DNA of 64,000 nt from Candidatus Trichorickettsia mobilis (GTDB taxonomy: Bacteria; Pseudomonadota; Alphaproteobacteria; Rickettsiales; Rickettsiaceae). Positions 18,337 to 27,832 of this stretch are shown here, in pieces. The translations under genes and the position numbers were made by a program. The stretch's first letter is position 1, and each line of letters starts with the position of its first letter. The notes below the pieces were generated by a model. The model did not search any database. It worked only from the letters and a program-made list of their open reading frames with translations, and was not told where the DNA came from. The stretch covers positions 1,052,501 to 1,116,500 of the forward strand of contig NZ_CP112932.1 in the NCBI RefSeq assembly GCF_034366785.1, written 5' to 3'.

Positions 18337-20790
18337 ATGACTGACATTCAAGACAATAAACCAAAGAAACTAACGCTTGATAGAACCAAATTATCATTTG
18401 GTAAATCTATTGATCATGCAAATGTTAGTCGTAGTGTAATTGGTTCTAAATCGAATACAATTGTAGAGGTTAAAAAAAGTAAAGTTATTGGAAGTACAAC
18501 AAGCTCGCCTGTTGCTACAACAGATTCTGATCATGAAGAATTTAATAAGCGTTTAAGTTTATTAAAAAGAGCGGCGGATGATAAGATAAGAGATTCAGAA
18601 TCTAAAATTAGTACTTTAAGTAAGCTTGTTGCAATGAATCAGCTTAAAGTTGAACAAGTAATAACCAATGAGCGGTCAGATAGCACACCAAAGCAGCCTG
18701 CAGTTGCTGCATCAATAGATGTTGAAGATAGTGGTGATAAAAAACTTCAAACAATAGCGCCTGAGCGTAGTGGTGGAATAGGGCGGCCTTTAGTTAATGA
18801 GGTGTTTGAAGAAGAAAATGGTGTTAAAAAGAAGATTGGTGATACTAAAGCAGCGCCACAAAAAGCTAAGGTTGAAGAACCAAAGAAACTGAAAAAGTCT
18901 GATATCTTTCATATGCTTGAAGGTGAAGAAGGAGCTGGAGCAAATAAAGGGCGTAGTCTAGCTTCAATTCGTCGAGCAAAAGAAAAAGCAAAGCGTAAGC
19001 AGGAAATACTGCAGAAACACGACAAAATTTATAGAGAAGTAATTATTCCTGAGGTGATTACTGTAAGTGAGTTAGCCGGACGTATGGCAGAACGCGTTGC
19101 CGATGTAATTCGTGAACTGATGAAACTCGGTGTCATGGCTACTGCGCTTCAGTCAATTGATGCAGATACTGCAGAATTGATTGTTACAGCTTTTGGTCAC
19201 AGTGCAAAAAGAGTGCAAGAGTCTGATGTTGAAAATATCTTGATTCAAGAGATAGATACCGCTGAAAATCTTCAACCAAGAGCGCCAGTAGTTACAGTCA
19301 TGGGTCATGTTGATCATGGCAAAACCTCATTACTAGATGCATTAAAATCAACCGATATTGTAAGTTATGAGGCTGGGGGTATTACTCAGCATATAGGAGC
19401 TTATCGAGTTACTTTAGCTAATGGTAAAGCCATTACTTTTATTGATACTCCAGGTCATGAAGCTTTTACTGAAATGAGAATCAGAGGCGCTCAGGTAACT
19501 GACATAGTAATTCTGGTAGTTGCTGCTGATGATGGTATTAAAGCTCAGACTATTGAAGCGATTAATCATGCTAAGGCTGCTGGTGTTCCTATAGTTGTAG
19601 CAATTAATAAGATTGATAAGCCGGATATTAACCTCGATCGAGTAAAAAATGAGTTATTAATGCATGAATTAGTAGCTGAAGATCTTGGAGGAGATACTAT
19701 GGTTATCCCAGTATCAGCTCTTAAAAAAATTAATCTCGATAAACTAGAAGAAGCAGTGTTGTTGCTAGCAGAGATGCAGGATCTTAAGGCAAATCCAGCA
19801 GCACCGGCTTCTGGTATAGTCATTGAATCAAGAATAGATAAAGGTAAGGGTATAATTGCTACAATATTAATTCAACGTGGAACACTTAAGAATAGTGATT
19901 TGATGGTAGCTGGTAGTACTTATGGTAGAATAAAGCGTATTAATAATGATAAAGGCATCGATATACTGAGTGCTGGCCCTACTGAACCTGTAGAAATTTA
20001 TGGATTGAATGAAGCGCCACGTGCCGGAGACCGATTTGATGTAATTTTGAATGAAAAACATGCTCGTGATATTACCGAGTATCGTATGCGTTTGCTAAAA
20101 GAGAAGAAGGTGGCGGTTACGAAAGGCAGTAGTTTAGAAGATTTATTTATGAAAGCTTCTGGCGTCGGAGGCATCAAAGAATTAGCGATAATAATAAAAG
20201 GGGACGTGCAGGGGTCGGTTGAAGCAATTGCTACTAGCTTATTAAAATTACCTAATGATGAAGTGCGTGTAAAAATTCTACATCAGGCTGTTGGCGGTAT
20301 CACAGAATCAGATGTAACCTTAGCTAGAGCTTCAAATGCAATAATTTTGGGTTTTAATGTCAGGTCTAACGCTAATGCGGCAAGCATGGCAGAAAAAGAT
20401 AAAGCGGATATACGTTATTATTCCATTATCTATAACTTAATTGATGACATGAAAGCAATAATGAATGGTATGTTATCGCCAATTATGCGTGAACAATTTA
20501 TCGGTTCAGTGGTAATCAGACAAATATTTAATATTACTAAAATTGGTAAAGTGGCTGGTAGTTATGTTACCAAGGGGGTAATTAAGAGAGGCGCTGGTGT
20601 GCGATTATTGCGTGATGATATCGTAATACATGAAGGTAAACTTAAAACGCTTAAACGTTTTAAAGAGGATGTTAAAGAAGTTAAAGAAGGTTTTGAGTGT
20701 GGTATTGCATTTGAGAATTATGATGATATAAAAGTTACTGATACTGTGGAAGTGTTTGAAGTTATTGAAGAGAAGAAACAATTATTTTAA
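18337..20790 (+). CDS. infB: Translation initiation factor IF-2
   Basis: An 817-residue GTPase that delivers initiator tRNA to the 30S subunit. A charged, low-complexity N-terminal region (about 1-230) precedes the IF2_N module ([20 protein letters not shown]). The G domain has G1 GHVDHGKT at 323-330, G3 DTPGHEAF and G4 NKID. Beta-barrel domains follow ([26 protein letters not shown]), ending in the C2 tRNA-binding domain ([20 protein letters not shown]). It is the third gene of the rimP-nusA-infB-rbfA cluster. Confidence 0.98.
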   Translation: MTDIQDNKPKKLTLDRTKLSFGKSIDHANVSRSVIGSKSNTIVEVKKSKVIGSTTSSPVATTDSDHEEFNKRLSLLKRAADDKIRDSESKISTLSKLVAMNQLKVEQVITNERSDSTPKQPAVAASIDVEDSGDKKLQTIAPERSGGIGRPLVNEVFEEENGVKKKIGDTKAAPQKAKVEEPKKLKKSDIFHMLEGEEGAGANKGRSLASIRRAKEKAKRKQEILQKHDKIYREVIIPEVITVSELAGRMAERVADVIRELMKLGVMATALQSIDADTAELIVTAFGHSAKRVQESDVENILIQEIDTAENLQPRAPVVTVMGHVDHGKTSLLDALKSTDIVSYEAGGITQHIGAYRVTLANGKAITFIDTPGHEAFTEMRIRGAQVTDIVILVVAADDGIKAQTIEAINHAKAAGVPIVVAINKIDKPDINLDRVKNELLMHELVAEDLGGDTMVIPVSALKKINLDKLEEAVLLLAEMQDLKANPAAPASGIVIESRIDKGKGIIATILIQRGTLKNSDLMVAGSTYGRIKRINNDKGIDILSAGPTEPVEIYGLNEAPRAGDRFDVILNEKHARDITEYRMRLLKEKKVAVTKGSSLEDLFMKASGVGGIKELAIIIKGDVQGSVEAIATSLLKLPNDEVRVKILHQAVGGITESDVTLARASNAIILGFNVRSNANAASMAEKDKADIRYYSIIYNLIDDMKAIMNGMLSPIMREQFIGSVVIRQIFNITKIGKVAGSYVTKGVIKRGAGVRLLRDDIVIHEGKLKTLKRFKEDVKEVKEGFECGIAFENYDDIKVTDTVEVFEVIEEKKQLF

Positions 20791-20835
20791 GCACATTGCC
20801 GGCAGCAAATTTAATCCAATTATTTGGAGTCGCTT

Positions 20836-21189
20836 ATGGATAGATCAGAATCATATAGACAACAAAGAGTTGCAAGTTTAATTAATATGGCGATAGTTGA
20901 GTGTTTGGGGCGTGGTAAAAAACTGGATATCAGATTAATAGACTCTCCTCTTACTATTACTAAAGTAGTAGTAACTGGTGATCTTAAGCTTGCAAAATGT
21001 TATTTTATGCCATTTAATACCAAACTTAGTGAAGTTGAGCTTTTAGAAGCATTAAATAATTCCAAATATGCAATTAGAGATTTTGTAACTCATAAAATAG
21101 ATCTTAAATATTCGCCAGATATTCGGTTTTTCTATGACCATGGCTTTGATAATGAACGTATAGTGAATCAGCTATTAGATAAGTTATAG
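20836..21189 (+). CDS. rbfA: 30S ribosome-binding factor RbfA
   Basis: A 117-residue cold-shock and 16S 5'-end maturation factor. It shows [17 protein letters not shown] at the N-terminus, [22 protein letters not shown] in the KH-like core and [12 protein letters not shown] near the end. ATG at 20836 is chosen because GGAGTCGC stands just upstream; the longer frame uses a TTG at 20824. It is last in the translation-factor cluster. An IS graveyard follows. Confidence 0.93.
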   Translation: MDRSESYRQQRVASLINMAIVECLGRGKKLDIRLIDSPLTITKVVVTGDLKLAKCYFMPFNTKLSEVELLEALNNSKYAIRDFVTHKIDLKYSPDIRFFYDHGFDNERIVNQLLDKL

Positions 21190-21396
21190 ATTAAAGAAGA
21201 GTGTTCGTTGAGCACCTCTCGGTTAGTGTTATAAGTTTAAAATATAGATATAATAAATAAGATTTATATTGATTAAAAAATATTAGTTAGATAAAAGAAA
21301 TAGCAAAGAACTCTCGCGTCTCAGTTTTGTGCCCTTTATGGTGGTTCCTTTTGTCTAGACAAAAATTCAGCTATTTTGAGATGTAATTCTCATAAA
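21190..21396. other. Spacer, nothing recognised
   Basis: Downstream of rbfA up to the transposase fragment. AT-rich. A short GTGTTCGTTGAGCACCTCTC segment resembles fragments next to other dispersed repeats. I see no gene or clear terminator. Confidence 0.3.
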
Positions 21397-21871
21397 TTAA
21401 ATTCTCAGAGTTAGGCTGTTATATTGTTTGCAAAATACACAAACTCTATACCAATCGATAATCGCGACTAAATAAACAAATCCTTGGCTAAGTCTTATAT
21501 ACGTTATATCAGCACTCCACACTTGATTTGCTGATATTATATCGAGCCCATTTAATAGATAATGATATACTTTATGCGCCTGATTCCTCTTGCTTAAATT
21601 CATTTTAGGGTAAACAGCTTCAAGTCCTATAATTTGGTAATAACATCTAACAGCTTTACGACCTACTACAAACCCTTGCTTTTGCAAATATTTTGCCATC
21701 CGCCACATCCCATAATATAGGTGCATAATATAAGTCTCATCGATTAGATGCATAATCTTTATCGTGCTCATCTATGACAGCAGGCTTATAATAATATGTT
21801 GATCTATTAACATTCAGCAGCTCACATTGCTTTATAACTGTTAACTACTCAAAATTGAGATCTATCATGCT
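21397..21871 (-). pseudogene. IS3-family transposase OrfB, N-terminal fragment
   Basis: The minus-strand frame at 21771-21397 (124 residues) has LIDETYIMHLYYGMWRMAKY and IIGLEAVYPKMNLS, then the first integrase-core Asp in VWSADITYIRLSQGFVYLVAI. These are classic OrfB features of IS3 elements. Upstream, another frame reads LLNVNRSTYYYKPAV, so a frameshift lies near 21777. The sequence breaks off just after DWY, where DLYSR...GW should continue. The missing C-terminal half is found at higher coordinates (21904-22330), that is, in the wrong order. Confidence 0.8.
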
Positions 21872-22393
21872 ACTGATCTTGTACTAGTTTACCGGACACT
21901 GAATCATGCGATTGATAATAAATTTTGTATGAATAATACAGGTATGTTGTAAGCGATAGTAGAGTGTCTACGTTTACGGTTATAATAACATTCGATATAT
22001 TCGACAATTGAAGATTTGGCTATTTCTCTAGTTTGGTACCTCATATCATTAATTAATTCAACTTTTATGGTGTGAAAAAAAGATTCCATATCAGCATTAT
22101 CATAACAACAACCTTTAGCACTCATGCTACACTGAAGGTTATAGCGCTTTATTAAAGCTTGGTATGCGCTGGAACAATACTGAGATCCACGATCAGAATG
22201 AACAATAACTCTTTGCGGCAACTTACGTCTAAACATCGCCATTAATAGAGCATCAGTGACAAGAGTTGCACGCAGAGTTTTGCTCATTGCCACCCTATTA
22301 CTGCTTTGGAATATAAATCATATTCCTTTAGGCATCTTTTTTCTTACTCCTTTTTTTCAGATGCACTGTCCAGAAAACTAGTGCAAGATCAGA
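21872..22393 (-). mobile_element. IS3-family element, internally deleted, both ends present
   Basis: 522 bp bounded by related inverted repeats: the left end (minus strand) CTGATCTTGCACTAGTTTTC at 22393 and the right end AAACTAGTACAAGATCAG ending at 21872. After the first end comes AAGGAG and the start of an OrfA-like frame (MPKG). This joins directly to the C-terminal half of OrfB ([11 protein letters not shown], then [14 protein letters not shown] and the catalytic-Glu helix [16 protein letters not shown]) with a one-base frameshift near 22295. Most of orfA and the first half of orfB are missing. It could move only in trans. Confidence 0.75.
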
Positions 22394-22822
22394 ACAACAA
22401 GCACTACTAAGTGGATATACAAAGATATTAATGAATTTTAATATCCCATCGTCTGCTTATGAAGCAATTAAATCATTTAAAGAACTTACTCAATCTATGG
22501 GACGTAATTTTCAAGAAGAGTTAATAAAATGTGCAGAAAAAAAGGTCAAGGCTTAATTGCTGATGTGTTGTCCAATGCAATTTATAATGCTAGTACTGGT
22601 AACGATGAAGCCAGAGAATTAGCAATTGAAGTCATATCTACCGGTATAGTGGATTTAAAAAGTACGTTCTATAATCTGTATGCACCCAACGGGCAAGCAA
22701 CGTTAAAGTTTTATGCAACTTTAAAAGGAGAGTACGGTGTTGTAGAAGCTATAGAGCGCCAAGAACATAATTTACATAATTTAGAAGTAGAAGTATCTGG
22801 TGACGCACTTGATATAGTATAA
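22394..22822 (+). pseudogene. Unknown gene, 5' end removed by IS3 element, with poly-A frameshift
   Basis: The frame SEQQALLSGYTKILMNFNIP is open right up to the IS end at 22393. It continues through SFKELTQSMGRNFQEELIKC, hits a seven-A run at about 22535 and stops at a TAA. In the next frame the protein resumes (GQGLIADVLSNAIYNAS) and runs to 22822. One extra A would restore a single frame of about 140 residues. The segments GNDEARELAIEVISTGIVDL and LKGEYGVVEAIERQ look like helical protein. I do not recognise the family. The start is lost, so it is probably dead, although slippage at the A run is possible. Confidence 0.6.
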
Positions 22823-23078
22823 TAGACTAAAAATTTGGATCAAAGAATTGCGCTGGATGGAGATGGAGTTTCCAAAATCCAGCGCATAATAATCTCCATA
22901 AAATTTGTATGCAATGCCTAGATATTGAAGTAAATCTTTTAGTACGATCAGAGCATGTTCAACTACTCAACTAAAGTCCAATTTTACGAGAGTGTTTGAT
23001 GACGATTTGACGCAGTCCGTTGAACACCCTCAGTAATACCATTAATCAAAATAAATTAGCAGCTAAATTATTTCTAAC

Positions 23079-23444
23079 TTAACGGTCTCGCAATGACAAT
23101 TTGGTGTTTAGCATATGTGATACTACGTTAAGTAGTGTAGTAAAGGCTATTTTGTCAAAATTTTTCTTAGGAATAAAAATGAGGCCCAGATTGGCGTTTA
23201 AAGAATTAGAGCACGCAATAGTTCTTATTAAGTGTCTAACGCGACGTTTTATTTTGTTACGTATTACCGCATTACCTAGCTTTTTACTTACTTTCATGCC
23301 TAAGGAAATATGATCAGTATATTTAGGAAGAAATGCAGAAACATTTTCTAATATTACTATAGTACAGTAAGGAGAATGTAGCCTTTGACCTTTCTGATTT
23401 ATTTTATCAAAAGCAGCTTGTTTTTTTAAAGAAGAGATGGCCAA
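23079..23444 (-). CDS. rnpA: Ribonuclease P protein component
   Basis: A 121-residue basic protein that assists the RNase P RNA in tRNA 5' processing. The RNR core is visible in HISLGMKVSKKLGNAVIRNK followed by IKRRVRHLIRT. The start appears to be TTG at 23444, only one base after the rpmH stop, because no in-frame ATG gives the N-terminal AISSLKKQAAFDKI segment. A start inside rpmH is the alternative. The rpmH-rnpA order is conserved in bacteria. Confidence 0.93.
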   Translation of the reverse strand: MAISSLKKQAAFDKINQKGQRLHSPYCTIVILENVSAFLPKYTDHISLGMKVSKKLGNAVIRNKIKRRVRHLIRTIACSNSLNANLGLIFIPKKNFDKIAFTTLLNVVSHMLNTKLSLRDR

Positions 23445-23445
23445 G

Positions 23446-23580
23446 TTAAGCTGATAATTTTGTTCGGCCTTTAGCCCTGCGTCTTCTTAGTATCTCTCTA
23501 CCACCGACGGTAGCCATACGTGCTCTAAAACCATGTCTTCTTTTTCTTACTAAATTGCTTGGTTGAAATGTACGTTTCAT
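23446..23580 (-). CDS. rpmH: 50S ribosomal protein L34
   Basis: 44 residues, [18 protein letters not shown] then [20 protein letters not shown], an unmistakable L34. ATG at 23580, TAA at 23448-23446. It lies directly upstream of rnpA with a one-base gap, so translation is probably coupled. Confidence 0.98.
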   Translation of the reverse strand: MKRTFQPSNLVRKRRHGFRARMATVGGREILRRRRAKGRTKLSA

Positions 23581-23674
23581 AACACTACTTGTATTTTCAT
23601 TTTAAATGAACTACCATTTCTACTCAAATTATCTTTGATTGTCAATAATAAAAATGGATAAAGAGGGTGCCTAG

Positions 23675-23860
23675 ATGATTGTCGTTTTAATATTAATTTG
23701 TTTAACAATGTTAGTTTTAGTTACAGGGGTAGTTTTAATGGCTGTAGGCGGCAATTTAAACAATAAATTAAGGACTAAACTGATGTTTTTAAGAGTAGCG
23801 TTGCAGGGAATGGCGGTGTGTTTACTTTTTATGCTATGTTTATTACATATACCTTTTTAA
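23675..23860 (+). CDS. Small HIG1-like twin-transmembrane protein
   Basis: 61 residues with two membrane helices (about 4-24 and 41-60) flanking GGNLNNKLRTKLMFLRVALQ. This matches the alphaproteobacterial HIG1/twin-transmembrane pattern (GGEFN.KY.NKLMR.RV..Q). Family members associate with respiratory oxidases; the role here is inferred. It stands alone, divergent from rpmH-rnpA. AAGAGGGTG precedes the ATG. Confidence 0.75.
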   Translation: MIVVLILICLTMLVLVTGVVLMAVGGNLNNKLRTKLMFLRVALQGMAVCLLFMLCLLHIPF

Positions 23861-23889
23861 TCTTAGGGAAAAGAAGCGAGCCAGTACTT

Positions 23890-24062
23890 GTCATTGTGAC
23901 GGCATTGTTGAAGCAATCCAGAATAATCATTGACTGGATTGCTTTGACCACTAATGTGGTCTCGCAATGACGAGATTTATTTTTAATTGACGCGGTTCAT
24001 TGAATACTATCTTATTTTTGGATTGCAAGGGCAGCCGCGCTCCTTCAAGCAATGACAGTTGG
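23890..24062. repeat. Dispersed 'TCATTGCGAG' palindromic repeat (family H), two pieces
   Basis: One near-complete copy at 23890-23974 has ends TGTCATTGTGACGGC and GGTCTCGCAATGACGAG with a central GAAGCAATCCAG / CTGGATTGCTT pair. A second half-copy lies at about 24014-24062 (ATTGCAAGGGCAGCCGCG, CAAGCAATGAC). Other copies are at 35992, 32708 and 46918. It sits between the HIG1-like gene and nagZ, which converge. Confidence 0.8.
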
Positions 24063-24126
24063 AACTGGCCTCTATGGTTTTAACAAAATATTTTAATTGG
24101 CAATTGGCGGTTGTTAGATATTGATA

Positions 24127-25119
24127 TTATATGGCATCATAAATTGCAATCATTTCCGGTAAATGACCGCTACCGTGTAATACAAAATGACAGCCAGCAG
24201 CAAAAGATTGATGAGTAACTTCTATTAAGCTGTTAATAAATGTTTGATGTAAATGCTTATGTTGTTCATTGGTTAGCTCTTCAAGGTTTTTATGGGTAAG
24301 AGTTTGATTGATGCCAAGGTGACTATGCAAGGCAAACATACAAATATCATCTGAGACTAGCTTTCCAGAAAAACCTATTTCCTGTTTTATAAATTCTATT
24401 GCTGTATTGGATAATGTTACCGGTGCCTTGGAATCAAGAGCGTGAAATATTATATGAGCAGTCATTGCCCATTCTATTTTTGGATGTTTAGATAATTGTT
24501 GGAATACTGCGAAATCAGTATCCATTAAATCTTTGAGTGCAGTTGTAACAATAGGCAATTCCTGGTGACTATCACAAGTAGCTCTGCCGTGACCAGGTAT
24601 ATGTTTAATTATTGCTATACCACCAGCGTTAGCAATGCCGTCAATTGCTGCTGAACATAAATCTACCAACTGTTGTACGTCACTACCAAAGCTGCGATCT
24701 CCAATTACGGCATCAGTATACGGATAACGCAAGTCAGCTACAGGAGCACAAGGAGAATCAATGCCTAAGCGTTTAAGATCTTGCATTAATATAGTATAAT
24801 TAGCTCGTACCGTCTGTAGTGCTAGAGCTTTGTCATGATGGTATAACTTGGCAAAATATTCTGCTGCTGGATATTTGGTATCAATGATTGGTGGCTGTAG
24901 TCTAGCTACTCTTCCACCTTCTTGATCAATAAAAATTATTGGTTTATAATTAGAATATAAATTTTTTAATTCAGTAATTAGTGATATTAATTGAGCAGTA
25001 GATACTATATTACGTTTAAATAAAATAAATCCTGAAATGGGGTGGTTGCTCAAAAATTCTTTTTCTTGTTGAGTTAATATAGGGCCAGAGATACCAAATA
25101 TTAGTAGTTTTTTTTGCAT
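24127..25119 (-). CDS. nagZ: Beta-N-acetylhexosaminidase
   Basis: A 330-residue family 3 glycosidase that removes GlcNAc from anhydro-muropeptides in cell-wall recycling. Visible motifs: IFIDQEGGRVARLQPP near 77, then IIKHIPGHGRATCDSHQELP with the conserved KH...GHG and the DSH loop, and GFSGKLVSDDICM with the catalytic Asp. Its ATG at 25119 directly abuts palindromic element A2. That element supplies the perfect ribosome binding site AGGAGG (GCAGGAGGTCTAATG), so the longer frame starting at 25164 inside the repeat is rejected. Confidence 0.95.
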   Translation of the reverse strand: MQKKLLIFGISGPILTQQEKEFLSNHPISGFILFKRNIVSTAQLISLITELKNLYSNYKPIIFIDQEGGRVARLQPPIIDTKYPAAEYFAKLYHHDKALALQTVRANYTILMQDLKRLGIDSPCAPVADLRYPYTDAVIGDRSFGSDVQQLVDLCSAAIDGIANAGGIAIIKHIPGHGRATCDSHQELPIVTTALKDLMDTDFAVFQQLSKHPKIEWAMTAHIIFHALDSKAPVTLSNTAIEFIKQEIGFSGKLVSDDICMFALHSHLGINQTLTHKNLEELTNEQHKHLHQTFINSLIEVTHQSFAAGCHFVLHGSGHLPEMIAIYDAI

Positions 25120-25266
25120 TAGACCTCCTGCATAACCTATTCTGGTTGATAATTTTCTCGTCAAAATTTAACTCCGGTGCTCATGTGCTATAAGTATACT
25201 GCGATCCTCATTTGCATTTTTGTCTGAAAAATTCCTCAACCATTTTTAGGTTATGCAAGAGGTCTA
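25120..25266. repeat. Palindromic element, stem type A (copy A2) filling the dnaB-nagZ spacer
   Basis: About 147 bp. Ends TTAGACCTCCTGCATAACC and GGTTATGCAAGAGGTCTA pair. The element starts right after the dnaB stop (TAA then TAG of the element) and ends right before the nagZ ATG. It therefore forms the whole spacer. The left arm carries CCTCC where the right arm keeps TCTTG pairing bases. The resulting AGGAGG lies at SD distance from nagZ. Confidence 0.92.
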
Positions 25267-26709
25267 TTAAGACCTATGTAATTTATCTAGGTTACTAAAT
25301 TTGGAATAATGACTATCATAATAAATACGGACATTACCAATGGGCCCATTACGATGTTTAGCTACTATAATTTCGGTAACATTTTTTATTTGCTCAAGTT
25401 TACTTTGCCAATCAAAATATTTCTCACTTCCAGGAGTCGGTTCTTGCCTAGTCAAATAATATTCTTCTCGATAAAGAAACATTACGATGTCGGCATCTTG
25501 TTCAATACTGCCTGATTCTCTGAGATCTGAAAGCATCGGTTTTTTGTCTTCACGTTGTTCTACAGCTCTTGATAATTGCGATAAGGCAATTACCGGTATA
25601 TTGAGTTCTTTAGCAATTGCTTTTAAACCTTGAGTAATTTCTGAAACTTCAAGCACTCGGTTTTCAATTTTAGCCGAACCTCTGATTAATTGTAAATAAT
25701 CTATAAATAATATGGCGAGATTATGTTTGCGTTTTAGCCGCCTTGCTCGAGTACGAATTGCTGAGATTGTTAGAGCTGGTGTATCGTCAATGAAGAATGG
25801 TAACTCAGATAGTGCAATAGCAGCTTTGCGTATGTCATTATACTGTTCTTCTTTGATAAATCCAGAACGTAAACTTGCGGAATCAATCGCAGTATAACTT
25901 GAGAGTAAACGATTAGCTAGTTGTTCTGAAGACATTTCCAGAGAAAAGAAGCCAACAGCTGCTTTTGATGCAGGATCATTAGCTTTGCTGTTCATGGCTT
26001 TACAAGCATTAATAGCTAGGTTAATTGCAAATGCAGTTTTACCCATTGATGGTCTGCCGGCTATAATAATCAGATCTGAATTATGAAAGCCAGAAAGTTT
26101 CATATCAAGATCAAGTAAACCGGTGGTAATTCCAGTGACATGACTGGCATTTTTCATGGCACGATTTATGCTAGCTAATGAATCTGACACCGAATTTGCG
26201 ATTTTAACAAAACTACGCTCATTAAATCCTTCAGTCGCTAGATGATACAAGTTGTTTTCGGCTTGCTCAATTTGAGTGCTAGCCTCATTGGTGATAGCCT
26301 GGTCGTAGGCAGTATTAACTATATCTTCGCCAATTTTTATTAAATTACGTTTTATGGCTAGATCGTAGATTAGTCGACCATAATCATATGGATTAATCAC
26401 CATAATAGCGAGTGTTGCCAATTTAGTCAGATATTCTGATCCTCCTGAGGTTTGAAAATCTTCTTCGCGATCAAGTATAGTTCTAATTGCTAATTGAGTG
26501 GGAGTTAAGCTTTTATCAGTAATAGCTATAATGGCTTGATAGATCTTTTGATGCAATATTTTAAAAAAATGTTCTGTTTTTAAAAACTCTACGACTTGGT
26601 TAAGCAAATCTGGATTAATTAAAATAGCTCCAAGCAGCATTTGTTCTGCTTGTAAGTTATAAGGTAAAGTACGATGAAGAATTTGCTTGTCTGATGGTTC
26701 GTTTGTCAT
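25267..26709 (-). CDS. dnaB: Replicative DNA helicase DnaB
   Basis: A 480-residue hexameric replication-fork helicase. The N-terminal primase-interacting domain starts LPYNLQAEQMLLGAILINPD. The RecA-like ATPase has Walker A GRPSMGKTAFAINLA, then FFSLEMSSEQLANRLL, Walker B LAILFIDYLQLI and DLRESGSIEQDADIVMFLYR. ATG at 26709 is preferred because it places MTNEPSDKQ before the conserved start; the longer frame needs a GTG at 26751 inside trxB. It lies 25 bp after trxB, so it is probably co-transcribed with trxB and nagZ. Confidence 0.97.
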   Translation of the reverse strand: MTNEPSDKQILHRTLPYNLQAEQMLLGAILINPDLLNQVVEFLKTEHFFKILHQKIYQAIIAITDKSLTPTQLAIRTILDREEDFQTSGGSEYLTKLATLAIMVINPYDYGRLIYDLAIKRNLIKIGEDIVNTAYDQAITNEASTQIEQAENNLYHLATEGFNERSFVKIANSVSDSLASINRAMKNASHVTGITTGLLDLDMKLSGFHNSDLIIIAGRPSMGKTAFAINLAINACKAMNSKANDPASKAAVGFFSLEMSSEQLANRLLSSYTAIDSASLRSGFIKEEQYNDIRKAAIALSELPFFIDDTPALTISAIRTRARRLKRKHNLAILFIDYLQLIRGSAKIENRVLEVSEITQGLKAIAKELNIPVIALSQLSRAVEQREDKKPMLSDLRESGSIEQDADIVMFLYREEYYLTRQEPTPGSEKYFDWQSKLEQIKNVTEIIVAKHRNGPIGNVRIYYDSHYSKFSNLDKLHRS

Positions 26710-26734
26710 GTTATAGGTTGTATGATTATGCTGC

Positions 26735-27676
26735 TTAACAATGAAGTCCACTCAGATATTTTTCGGCCTCAAGAGCAGCCATACAACCAGTGCCGGCTGC
26801 AGTTACCGCCTGTCTAAATATTTTATCCTGGACGTCACCAGCAGCAAATACACCTTCAATATTAGTTCTTGTTGAATCAGGTTGGGTAATAATATAACCC
26901 TCATTATCAATTGTAAGCTGCCCTTTAAATAAATCAGTATTTGGTTTATGTCCGATTGCAATAAAAATACCATCACAATTGAGTTCGCTAATCACTCCAC
27001 TAATAGTATTCTGAATTTTTGCTCCGGTTACTATTTTAGGATTGGTATTACCTATAGCTTCAATTAATGTATGATTCCAGATTACAGAAATTTTAGGATG
27101 CTTAAATAAGCGTTCTTGCAAAATCTTTTCAGCTCTAAAACTATCTCTTCGATGAATAATGGTAACCTTACTGGCATGATTCGTTAGATATAATGCTTCT
27201 TCAACAGCACTATTGCCACCACCAACAACCAACACCTCTTTACCTTTAAAAAAAAATCCATCGCAAGTTGCGCAACCAGAAATGCCATGTCCTTGAAAAA
27301 ATTTTTCTGATTCAATACCCAACCATTTTGCTGAAGCGCCAGTACAAATAATAACACTCTCTGCTTGGTAATGGTTGCCGGAATCGGTAATGGCAATAAA
27401 AGGCTTCTTTAATAAATCAATTTTGGTGACATGTTCATATATAACTTTTGTACCAACATGTTCTGCTTGTTTGGTCATTTGTTCCATTAGCCATGGTCCT
27501 TGAATAATATCGGCAAAACCGGGGTAATTTTCTACATCAGTAGTGATGGTAAGTTGTCCACCAGGTTGTGATCCTTGAAATAATATTGGTTCAAGCCCCG
27601 CCCTTGCTGTATAAATTGCGGCGCTAAGTCCTGCTGGTCCGGAGCCAATAATAAGTACTTTGGTTGAAATAGTCAT
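26735..27676 (-). CDS. trxB: Thioredoxin reductase
   Basis: A 313-residue FAD/NADPH flavoprotein that reduces thioredoxin. FAD site LIIGSGPAGLSAAIYTARAG near 7-26, redox-active CATC in GISGCATCDGFFF near 136, NADPH site VVGGGNSAVEEALYL, and the C-terminal FAD-binding GVFAAGDVQDKIFRQAVTAA. Full length. It is first of a trxB-dnaB-nagZ group on the minus strand. Confidence 0.97.
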   Translation of the reverse strand: MTISTKVLIIGSGPAGLSAAIYTARAGLEPILFQGSQPGGQLTITTDVENYPGFADIIQGPWLMEQMTKQAEHVGTKVIYEHVTKIDLLKKPFIAITDSGNHYQAESVIICTGASAKWLGIESEKFFQGHGISGCATCDGFFFKGKEVLVVGGGNSAVEEALYLTNHASKVTIIHRRDSFRAEKILQERLFKHPKISVIWNHTLIEAIGNTNPKIVTGAKIQNTISGVISELNCDGIFIAIGHKPNTDLFKGQLTIDNEGYIITQPDSTRTNIEGVFAAGDVQDKIFRQAVTAAGTGCMAALEAEKYLSGLHC

Positions 27677-27711
27677 AATCTTAATTTAATTTTTTAAAAT
27701 AAAGAATTGTA

Positions 27712-27832
27712 TAGACGAAGGTCAAAATTGAAGAAGTGCTAGGAGCATCGAAGTCTGCGAAGCACAGTGTATTTTTGTTTGTTTTGCATCGCGGATTTTT
27801 TAAGAACGACAACGCAATTCTCAATTTTCACC
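27712..27832. repeat. Palindromic element, stem type D (copy D3)
   Basis: About 121 bp, with ends TAGACGAAGGTCAAAATTG and CAATTCTCAATTTTCACCG. The upstream hydrolase gene (minus strand) takes its TGA stop codon from the element's leading GGTGAAAATTGAG. The core includes GCATCGCGG and GCATCGAAG halves. Confidence 0.85.
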
